In this document: piece after piece, positions 56,366 through 64,000 of the stretch
Numbering within the stretch: position 1 is the first letter of the stretch
Layout of the letters: every line of letters begins with the position of its first letter
From: Takakia lepidozioides
Taxonomy: Eukaryota > Streptophyta > Takakiopsida > Takakiales > Takakiaceae
Direction: 5' to 3'
DNA length: 64,000 nt
Assembly (NCBI GenBank): GCA_030704615.1
Contig: CM060732.1
Span: forward strand, 12,278,001 to 12,342,000
Notes under the pieces: generated by a model
The model's input: only the letters and a program-made list of their open reading frames with translations
The model's database searches: none
Told to the model about the DNA's origin: nothing
Translations under genes and position numbers: made by a program

Positions 56366-58222
56366 TCCTGGTCCACCTTGGTCAGCTTGGTTAGAGCATT
56401 TGCAATGGCACTAAATCCCTTGACAAACCATCTATAATAGTTTGCCAACCCCATGAAAGCTCGAACTCGGCTCACATCCGTGGGGCATGGAATTTGTGCA
56501 ATGGCCTCTACCTTAGTCTGCTGTATCCCCAATCCTCCAAGATATATCATGTGACCCGATACTCAATCTGGTTGTGGAAAAACTTGCACTTCCCTGGATG
56601 TAACTTCAATCCGTGCGCCCTCAAGCGCTCAAATACCACCTGAAGGTGTCTCTCATGCTCCTCCACCGTAGCTCTAAAGATGATGATGTCATCTATGTAG
56701 CACCGAGCAAACTCCACCCTGCTAGAATCCTGTCCATGACTCTCTGAAACTCTGCAGGAGCGTTCTTAAGCCCAAATGGTAAGAACCGCCACTGGAAGCA
56801 CCTGAAGTGTGCCACGGCCCACACTGCAGCTAAGCACTCTCCCTCATATGAGCTATACTTAGCCTCTGCAACGTTGTTCGAGCGACTAGCATAAGCCACT
56901 ACGAACTCTCTTCCCTCATCATCCACCTGTGTGAGCACCGCTCCAAGCCCCAGCATGCTCCAATCTGTATGCAGCTGAAAAGGACGCCCCCTGATAGGTC
57001 GTCTCAAGATGGGCGCCGAGGTCATCCTCGCCTTGAGCTCTTGGAAAACTTGTTCTTGCTCATCTTCCCACTGCCACTCCTGGTCCACCTTGGTCAGCTT
57101 GGTTAGAGCATTTGCAATGGCACTAAATCCCTGACAAACCATCTATAATAGTTTGCCAACCCCATGAAAGCTCGAACTCGGCTCACATCCGTGGGGCATG
57201 GAATTTGTGCAATGGCCTCTACCTTAGTCTGCTGTATCCCCAATCCTCCAAGATATATCATGTGACCCAGATACTCAATCTGGTTGTGGAAAAACTTGCA
57301 CTTCCCTGGATGTAACTTCAATCCGTGCGCCCTCAAGCGCTCAAATACCACCTGAAGGTGTCTCTCATGCTCCTCCACCGTAGCTCTAAAGATGATGATG
57401 TCATCTATGTAGCACCGAGCAAACTCCACCCCTGCTAGAATCCTGTCCATGACTCTCTGAAACTCTGCAGGAGCGTTCTTAAGCCCAAATGGTAAGAACC
57501 GCCACTGGAAGCACCTGAAGTGTGCCACGGCCCACACTGCAGCTAAGCACTCTCCCTCATATGAGCTATACTTAGCCTCTGCAACGTTGTTCGAGCGACT
57601 AGCATAAGCCACTACGAACTCTCTTCCCTCATCATCCACCTGTGTGAGCACCGCTCCAAGCCCCAGCATGCTCCAATCTGTATGCAGCTGAAAAGGACGC
57701 CCCCTGATAGGTCGTCTCAAGATGGGCGCCGAGGTCATCCTCGCCTTGAGCTCTTGGAAAACTTGTTCTTGCTCATCTTCCCACTGCCACTCCTGGTCCA
57801 CCTTGGTCAGCTTGGTTAGAGCATTTGCAATGGCACTAAATCCCTTGACAAACCATCTATAATAGTTTGCCAACCCCATGAAAGCTCGAACTCGGCTCAC
57901 ATCCGTGGGGCATGGAATTTGTGCAATGGCCTCTACCTTAGTCTGCTGTATCCCCAATCCTCCAAGATATATCATGTGACCCAGATACTCAATCTGGTTG
58001 TGGAAAAACTTGCACTTCCCTGGATGTAACTTCAATCCGTGCGCCCTCAAGCGCTCAAATACCACCTGAAGGTGTCTCTCATGCTCCTCCACCGTAGCTC
58101 TAAAGATGATGATGTCATCTATGTAGCACCGAGCAAACTCCACCCCTGCTAGAATCCTGTCCATGACTCTCTGAAACTCTGCAGGAGCGTTCTTAAGCCC
58201 AAATGGTAAGAACCGCCACTGG
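56087..58222 (-). repeat. Threefold tandem copy of an RT-RNaseH segment (~713 bp each)
   Basis: The stretch encoding QWRFLPFGLKNAPAEF to AVAHFRC occurs three times in a row: ~57509-58222, ~56796-57508 and ~56087-56795. The first junction is in frame (714 bp); the others carry single-base losses (near 57130, 56720 and 56560). Copies are almost identical. The junction joins CCACTGG to AAGCACCTG. Confidence 0.95.
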
Positions 58223-58693
58223 TATAGGCAATCCTTCCCGTGCTCATTGATCCCCCAGAATGTCGTCTTCTGCTTATCCGCCTCCTTGATCGGCAACTGG
58301 TGATATGCGGATCGTAAATCCAAAGTGCTAAAGACCTTGGCATGCCCAATGGCATCAAAGATCTCCTCTGGTGTTGGCATGACATACCTATCGGACTTGG
58401 TCTGACGATTTACAGGCCGGTAATTACCGCACATACGTCTCTCCGTCCAATTGCCATAGACATCCTTCTTGGCTGGCATCACTGTGGCTGAAGCATACTC
58501 TCCACCAGATAGCTCCACCAAACCAGCCTCCCAGAGGTCCTGAGTCCTTATCTGAATCAAGGACCTCTCCATGTCACTATATCTATAGGGTCTCCGAAAG
58601 ATTGGCGTGTCAGTGGCCAATTCAATGCGAATCTCTTGACCCTTCAGTGCACAATCTCCAAGATATATGTTGGATAGTCTGTCTGCTGAAGTT
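57103..58693 (-). CDS. Reverse transcriptase with internal duplication, DNMT-Ty3 copy 2
   Basis: 505 codons from 58620, extended upstream to the copia border (LKGQEIRIELATDTPIFRRP). RT fingers ERRMCGNYRPVNRQTKSDRY, palm FSTLDLRSAYHQ, then FLPFGLKNAPAEFQ and the catalytic YIDD. After the RNaseH start the frame runs straight into a second palm with its own YIDD. A normal polymerase fold is unlikely from such a product. Confidence 0.9.
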
Positions 58694-59064
58694 TGTTGGA
58701 AATCAACTCCTAACCAAGTTACTACTACCTAAAGTTACTGTGATGACAAGTCAGGCTTCCATAATAGGAGTTCTGACAAGTCACAGTTAATAATAGAGAT
58801 AAGCCTCGGTTAACTAAAAGATAGCTAAAGTTAGCTTCAGTTATTAGTGACTCAAGTCATTGTACCAGAATAGCAGGTGGAGATAACTTAAGTAAAAGCA
58901 TGGAGTTATGCTATAGTTATCTCAGCTATTTCTGGATTAGACTATGAGTATAAATAGGGAGAGCTCGGAGGGTGGACACACAGTTTGTTGTGGTCCTATG
59001 GTTGGGTGGAGAGTTCTCAGTAATCAGTTCATCTTTTATCTCTTTTCTTTGTCGAATTCCAACA
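58694..59064 (+). repeat. 5' LTR of the copia element
   Basis: 371 bp. TATA box TATAAATAG at 58949-58957 suggests transcription starting ~30 bp on, just inside GCTCGGAGGG. TGTTGG...CCAACA ends. Confidence 0.95.
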
Positions 59065-59076
59065 TGGTATCAGAGC
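59065..59076 (+). promoter_or_regulatory. Primer-binding site (tRNA-iMet type), copia element
   Basis: TGGTATCAGAGC directly after the 5' LTR. Confidence 0.95.
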
Positions 59077-59125
59077 CATTCTTCTCTAGGTGAGAGTTGG
59101 TAGTTGAGATTGAGAGAACTTGATT

Positions 59126-59974
59126 ATGGCTGGAGCATTGTCTTCTAGCAATCCTCCTTGTATGTCTATGACGAGTGCATTAGATGTGAGAGTGGAAGAT
59201 CGATTCAATGGAGCTAACTATCCAACCTGGAAGTTTAGGATGGAGATGGTCCTTCTAGACAAAGATCTATGGGGAGTGGTTGATGGATCAGTCCCAAGAC
59301 CTGACACTATTGTTGGCCAAGCCATATGGGATAGGAAAGATCAGAAAGCAAGAGCTAGCATCATCACAAGCTTGAGAGACAAACAGTTGCATCTCATTAT
59401 AAGTGCTAAGAATGCTAAGGATGTTTGGGACAAGCTAGCAAGCATATATGAGACGAAGGATGTCACATCGCAAGTGTATGCGACGCAAAAGTTCTATGGT
59501 TTGAAGATGACCGAGTCAGACTCAGTTGAACAACACTTGAATTTGTTTTGTGTGTTGCGAGATCAACTAGTCTCTGTGGGAACTAATGTGACTGATGAAC
59601 ACGCCGCAGTGGTGTTATTGGCAACCTTACCTGAATCCTATGATGGTTTTGTGGTGTCTCTAGCAGGACAAACCAACTTAACTATTGATGTTGTCATAGG
59701 ACTTCTCATCAAGGAGGAAACAAGAAAAAAAGGTCAAGGTACGTTTACAGAGGTAGACAGAGCTTTGTTCACAGGCAAGACTGGAGTAGTCTTGAATAGA
59801 AGACTCCCTTCACATATGTCTCAGAAGTCCCAGAGGTTTCAGAAACCTCAATCTAGCTCAAAGATCAAAAAGGCCAAAGTAAGGTGCTTTATTGCAAGAA
59901 ACTTGGTCACACGATCAAGGATTGTAGAAAGCGCATTGCAGATGAGCGCAGCAGAGAGAGTCAAGGAAACATAG
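59126..59974 (+). pseudogene. Copia gag
   Basis: 284 codons from MAGALSSSNPP: the UBN2/retrotransposon gag pattern YPTWKFRMEMVLLDKDLW, AKDVWDKLASIYETKDV and LKMTESDSVEQHLNLF, ATLPESYDGFV. Near 59885 the frame shifts, so the CCHC knuckle (CKKLGHTIKDC) is read in another phase (59884-60189). The intact knuckle in the second phase points to a single-base indel. Confidence 0.92.
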
Positions 59975-60463
59975 CTACTTATCAGAGGAATGCTATTCTA
60001 TTTGTTGTGTCTCTCTCAGCCACTACTAGACAGAAGCATGTGTGGTATGTTGATTCAGGAGCATCTCAACATATGAGTTCAGAGAGAGAGCATTTCTTAT
60101 CCTATAGATCTCTTTCACCCACACAATATGTTCTTTTGGGAGATGATAGTAAGCATGTCATTGGTGGGGAAGGAAATGATGGTTTGTAAGCTTCTCAAGT
60201 CTTTGTATGGTTTGAAGCAATCCCCTAGGGCATGGAATGCTAAGATTGATGCATATTTCATGGCTGAAGAGTTTGAGAGGAGCTCTGCTAATTATAGTGT
60301 TTACTATAAGAGGGCTTATGGAAACTCTTCTGTGATCATAACATTGTATGTTGATGATCTGATCTTGGTCTCTAATGACTTGACTCTGTTGAAACACATA
60401 CAGAGTGTCAATATCTCAAATGAGATTGAGATAGTGGTTATGCACATGATCATAACAAATTGA
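59884..60463 (+). pseudogene. Copia protease start joined to RT palm by a large internal deletion
   Basis: The frame begins with the gag knuckle, then the protease active site WYVDSGASQHMSS. Near 60182 it jumps directly to RT sequence in another phase: LLKSLYGLKQSPRAWNAKID and the catalytic LYVDDLILVS (~60350). The rest of protease, all of integrase and the RT fingers are gone, roughly 2.5 kb compared with a full copia element. Confidence 0.9.
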
Positions 60464-60580
60464 CTTTGTTGAAACAAAGACAAAGTGATATCTCAAAGAG
60501 GTTTGAGATGGTGGATCTTAAAGAGATCATGTGATCATGTGTTGATCAGGCTTTGTTGAAAAAGACAAAGCGATATATCA

Positions 60581-61549
60581 ATGAAGTTTGAGATGGTGGA
60601 TCTGAAAGAGATCCAGTACTGCTTGGGGGTATCGGTAACTCTTGTTCGACAAGACCGAGCAATTTACCTAAACCAGCGTAAGTATTTTGAAGATATCTTA
60701 AGGCGCTTTGGTATGGTTGAAATTATGCCGGCAAATACCCCGTTTGTCCCAAATCGCAAACTCTCAAAGGAGATGAGTCCTAAGAGTGCTGCAGACTTGG
60801 AGACAATGAGAGATATTCCCTATCAGAGTGTTGTGGGAAGTCTCATGTATGCAATGGTCTGTACTAGGCCAGATATTGCACAAGCAGTGGGGGTTGTAAG
60901 CCAATATGTGGCTAACCCTGGGCAACTCCATTGGGTTGCAGTAAAGCGGATTTTCCGTTATCTGAGAGGCACACTGGATTATGGTTTGTGCTTGAGAAAG
61001 AACAATGATAATGTTCAGTTGGATCAAGTGGGTTCATATGGTATCTCAGATAGTGCTTACAAAAGCACAGAGCTATACGGCTATTGTGATGCAGATTGGG
61101 CTGGTAATATTGATGACCGTCACTCTATATCTGGCTATGTTTTTATGCTAGCAAATGGAGCTGTAAGCTGGAGCAGCAAGAAGCAATCTACAATTGTTAT
61201 GTCCTCGACTAAGGCAAAATATATGGCTGCATCTCAAGCTATAAGGCAAGCATTATTGTTATCATCATTTCTATCTAGTATTGGTCATCCACAGAGGGAT
61301 ACCATGGTCATATATGATGACATCCAAGGGTGTATTGCTCTCTCAAAGAATCCAATGTTTCATGCTCGCACAAAGCATATTGAGATTCATCATCATTTGG
61401 TACGAGAGAAGACTGAAGCTGGAGTTGTCAAGCTTGTATATTGCAACACTAACAACATGGTTGCAGACATACTGACAAAAGGGCTTAGTGCTGAAAAGCT
61501 TGAACGCTTTCGAGGCTTGCTGGGAGTAGTTAAGTGCTTAACTTGGTAA
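60581..61549 (+). CDS. Copia RT C-terminal part and RNaseH
   Basis: 322 codons. Typical copia motifs: IQYCLGVSVT, YLNQRKYFEDILRRFGM, YQSVVGSLMYAMVCTRPDIA, VKRIFRYLRGTLDYGL, GYCDADWAGNIDDRHSISGY (RNaseH Asp), WSSKKQSTIVMSSTKAKYMA, and TKHIEIHHHLVREK. Just upstream (60440-60600) two short direct repeats (CAAAGTGATATCTCAA- and GGTTTGAGATGGTGGATCT-like) disrupt the link with the palm. Confidence 0.93.
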   Translation: MKFEMVDLKEIQYCLGVSVTLVRQDRAIYLNQRKYFEDILRRFGMVEIMPANTPFVPNRKLSKEMSPKSAADLETMRDIPYQSVVGSLMYAMVCTRPDIAQAVGVVSQYVANPGQLHWVAVKRIFRYLRGTLDYGLCLRKNNDNVQLDQVGSYGISDSAYKSTELYGYCDADWAGNIDDRHSISGYVFMLANGAVSWSSKKQSTIVMSSTKAKYMAASQAIRQALLLSSFLSSIGHPQRDTMVIYDDIQGCIALSKNPMFHARTKHIEIHHHLVREKTEAGVVKLVYCNTNNMVADILTKGLSAEKLERFRGLLGVVKCLTW

Positions 61550-61555
61550 CTCGTT

Positions 61556-61564
61556 GAGTGGGGG
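61556..61564 (+). promoter_or_regulatory. Polypurine tract, copia element
   Basis: GAGTGGGGG immediately before the 3' LTR. Confidence 0.85.
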
Positions 61565-61935
61565 TGTTGGAAATCAACTCCTAACCAAGTTACTACTACC
61601 TAGAGTTACTGTGATCACAAGTCAGGCTTCCATAATAGGAGTTCTGACAAGTCACAGTTAACAATAGAGATAAGCCTCGGTTAACTAAAAGATAACTAAA
61701 GTTAGCTTCAATTATTAGTGACTCAAGTCATTGTACCAGAATAGCAGGTGGAGATAACTTAAGTAAAAGCATGGAGTTATGCTATAGTTATCTCAGCTAT
61801 TTATGGATTAGACTATGAGTATAAATAGGGAAAGCTCGGAGGGTGGACACACAGTTTGTTGTGGTCCTATGGTTGGGTGGAGAGTTCTTAGTAATCAGTT
61901 TATCTTTTATCTCTATTCTCTGTCGAATTCCAACA
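61565..61935 (+). repeat. 3' LTR of the copia element
   Basis: 371 bp, same ends and TATA box (61820-61828) as the 5' LTR. Confidence 0.95.
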
Positions 61936-62740
61936 AAGTTGTAAATAACGTAGGACCCTCAACATTTCCCAAAACAGGCGTGACCTTGAGTCGTGTAACC
62001 CATTGCCATGCCCGGCTGATGAATGCCCTTGGCAGGGCCAACCTGCTACTATCAAGTGAATAGGGTCAACCCGCTCCAAACCATGCGCCCCCAGCAAAGA
62101 GATGTCTGCTGGCAATGCTTGTTGGTATCCACGAACTGCAGACACTGACAACAAATCAGGGTACTGCTGCACCAATTGAGCAACATGGCGCAGTGAGATG
62201 CGTCGTGCAGTCTCATCCCTCTCCACATACAGGTAACGTCGAACTCGTACACCTGCCTGTAGCACTGCACCCAATCCAGTGCTGATCCCGCCAAACAAGT
62301 CCAGAAGGCATATGCCTTCATCCGGGCACTGCCGCACAAGAGGTGTGGTGTCCAATGGCGACAACTGAGGTGGTCCTGGTGCAATCACCGCACTCTCCTC
62401 CTCTCTTGACGGTATGAAGGCCTCTACCCAGGCTTGTTGCACCTGTCTATCAGCAGCCTGCTGCAAATCCTTGCTCGTACCCCACAATGGAGTGTGAGCA
62501 ACCATGGCAGGCAACTCCGCCGTACCATGCATGTCATCCTGCTCTGCTAGAGGTGGCACATCCTCTGCATGGGCATTGCCCTCCAGCAACTCTCCAGGCC
62601 AACTAACTGCAGCTGTGAAGGCTGCTAGTGTTGGCATCTTGCCCCGCTGGGCAGCATCAACACCCCCAATGAATGTCACATTGAGTTGTACACGACGACC
62701 ATCCCCTGACTGCCATCCAGGCCTGTAGGATGCTGACTCC
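61936..62740 (-). pseudogene. C5 cytosine methyltransferase N-terminal half, DNMT-Ty3 copy 2
   Basis: Minus-strand frame with FWEESASYRPGWQSGDGRR (between protease and DNMT), the linker WPGELLEGNAH shared with copy 1, motif I LLDLFGGISTGLGAVLQ (~62284-62310) and motif IV GWPCQGHSSAGHG (~62018-62045). It ends at FWEMLRVLRYLQL, where the copia element begins. The second half (motifs VI to X, present in copy 1) is absent on the other side: RT lead-in sequence follows at once. Because the copia target duplication is perfect, that loss came before the copia insertion. Confidence 0.85.
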
Positions 62741-62866
62741 TCCCAAAAATCATATCTCCTCTTGTGTTCTTCGGACTCCAAAATGGCCCGTGGCCTTATG
62801 CACTTCAGTGATTATTGCCTCTCTGTCCATTCTTGGTGGAACTACCCTTCCCTCAAAGTCAACGAC
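62741..62866 (-). pseudogene. Integrase zinc-domain fragment between protease and DNMT
   Basis: In a second minus-strand phase the DNA reads GRVVPPRMDREAIITEVHKA and TGHFGVRRTQEE, the first His pair of a Ty3 HHCC zinc domain, then a stop. It differs from this element's own integrase (HEELGHFGMRRTH), so it is foreign or recombined sequence. Confidence 0.7.
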
Positions 62867-63045
62867 GCAATGGCGTGAGCGCCCGAGCGTACGCTCACGC
62901 AGGAGTGACGTGGCGTGAGCGTACGCTCACGCAGGAGTGACGTGGCGTGAGCGTACGCTCACGCCAGCTGACGTGGCGTGAGCCTGCACACACGCTGACG
63001 TGGCGTGAGCGTCATGTCAGCATGCTAATGTGGCGGTAAATGATG
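62867..63045. repeat. TGACGTGGCGTGAGC / GAGCGTACGCTC palindromic block
   Basis: Three copies of GAGCGTACGCTCACGC alternate with four of TGACGTGGCGTGAGC. The same words form the ends of transposons A and C. It interrupts protease-DNMT coding and may be a remnant or small relative of that transposon family. Confidence 0.8.
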
Positions 63046-64000
63046 ACATGGCACTGTCCGTCATCAGGGTGAAGCCCATGGAATATAACACTGCCCTACC
63101 AACGAGGACATCGTAAGAGACCGCATCTGTCATAATGGCCTTGGCTCGCATCACTGAGCCATCTATAAGATGATCCGGCTGTAGTCTAATGGCCAACTCA
63201 CACCGTGTCATGCCCCGAGCCTGCTCTGATCCTCCCAGAGATGTCTGTATCTGGAAAAGACAAGGCTCCATATCTGCCTCCATGAGGCCCAAACCTGCAA
63301 TAGCAGCTCTGCCCAACATCAGTGGCTGAGCTCCCGAGTCCAACAAGACCCGCAATGGCCGGTACTTCTTGCCTGCCAGTCCATTCAAAGAGAAAATGCC
63401 ATCCTGGTTGTCTAACAAGACAACTCCAGGTGTCACCATGGCGCGCTCAAAGGCTGGCCTAGCTGGCAGCTCTGTCAACCTGGCAGCTACAGCTTGCCAT
63501 GGCGCAGCCGTGGCAGTCTTGACCCTCAAATTCGAGAATCCTTCTGCCACTATACCTTCCACTAACTCTGCAGAAGATGAAGTGACCTCCACACTCTCGC
63601 AGAGTATTGCTGCTAGTCTGAACACTGCAGCTGGTCTTACCCCTGGCGTCGCAATCATGGTTGCCGAGAACAGTGGGGCCTGACACACAGAGGTGGCCGC
63701 CCCCAACAACACACTGGCTGCACTAGCCTTGGCAGCAGGTGTCAGTGCTGCACGTGTAGCTCTTCCCAATGGCACAATAACCTCCGCCTCAGTATCCATG
63801 GGGCGAGAATTAGGTGCCATGGATGTCGTCGACACTGTCTCCACCAAGATGAATGATTGAGGCAACCTAGCCTGATGGCTTGCCTCCCCACGTTGTGAAT
63901 CCAACTCCACCTCTGCACCTCATGGCTCAGGAATTCGTGCTGCTCCTCGAGTGACGGCTGCAGCAGACTCCACCTGCACTAGTGGTAGTGCTGCCCCACA
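63046..64000 (-). pseudogene. Retropepsin region, DNMT-Ty3 copy 2
   Basis: 297-codon frame from 63910, homologous along its length to residues 37-310 of the copy-1 polyprotein. Active site VLLDSGAQPLMLG at ~63330-63345, flap and second-domain pattern SYDVLVGRAVLYSMGFTL near 63070. Upstream coding continues to the window edge past a TGA at ~63918 (EP*GAEVELD). It ends in the inserted block at 63055. Confidence 0.82.

Larger units (their letters stand above)
58694..61935 (+). mobile_element. Defective Ty1/copia retrotransposon
   Basis: LTRs 58694-59064 and 61565-61935 (371 bp each, about 11 differences, ~97% identical), starting TGTTGGAAATC and ending TTCCAACA. Perfect 5-bp duplication AAGTT (58689-58693 and 61936-61940). 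Encodes gag and parts of protease, RT and RNaseH; integrase and part of RT are missing, so it depended on other copies to move or was deleted after insertion. Confidence 0.96.
54258..64000 (-). mobile_element. DNMT-bearing Ty3 retroelement, copy 2
   Basis: Minus-strand order from right to left: protease (64000-63060), insertion (62741-63055), DNMT fragment (62740-61936), copia insertion, RT with an internal triplication (58693-56087), RNaseH-integrase and PHD finger (to 54270). It runs beyond the right window edge; its gag is not included. Its 3' flank is cut by transposon C. Confidence 0.85.

Overview
The window is eukaryotic nuclear DNA made almost entirely of transposable elements nested inside one another. 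GT-AG introns, tRNA-iMet primer sites of the plant type, Ty1/copia and Ty3 elements and Mutator-like (MULE) transposons point to a large, repeat-rich green-plant or streptophyte-algal genome. A charophyte such as Chara or Klebsormidium is a plausible guess; this is inference from element types, not an identification. I found no ordinary host gene, tRNA, rRNA or CRISPR array.

Layout. (1) 1-2609 and 38817-~39980 (minus strand) are two halves of one Ty3 element that encodes a retropepsin fused to a C5-cytosine DNA methyltransferase (DNMT). (2) Between its two gag zinc knuckles sits a second Ty3 element, 2610-38816, also on the minus strand, with ~2.2 kb LTRs, a tRNA-iMet primer site and a gag-pro-RT-RNaseH-integrase order. 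(3) That second element is itself interrupted twice by MULE-like transposons: A (~5931-17082) between its RNaseH linker and integrase, and B (21717-35589, 10-bp target duplication) in its gag. (4) ~40-44 kb is non-coding, with minisatellites and LTR-like repeats. (5) 44140-54248 is a third transposon of the same kind, C, with a 9-bp target duplication and matching inverted ends. It lies just downstream of the integrase-PHD gene of a second DNMT-type Ty3 element (54258-64000, minus). (6) The DNMT of that second element is cut by a defective copia element (58694-61935, 371-bp LTRs, perfect AAGTT target duplication).

The most striking content is the A/B/C transposon family. Each copy carries two divergent genes. 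On the minus strand is a SWIM-type MULE-like transposase with a GCM/WRKY-like N-terminal zinc region and one conserved intron. On the plus strand is a multi-exon cargo gene whose product looks like a circularly permuted (beta-class) N4/N6 DNA methyltransferase. In A and B the cargo is preceded by a ParB/Srx-like DGNHR domain. The catalytic DPPY-type motif is replaced by DIPDG in all three diverged copies. Each copy also carries its own family of palindromes or hairpins in introns, the divergent promoter or subterminal DNA.

The window therefore holds two unrelated kinds of mobile element, each with its own DNA-methyltransferase-like gene. The Ty3 type also has a PHD finger at its integrase C-terminus. 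Almost every gene shows one or more single-base frameshifts or stops, so most copies are probably decaying, or the assembly carries residual indel errors.
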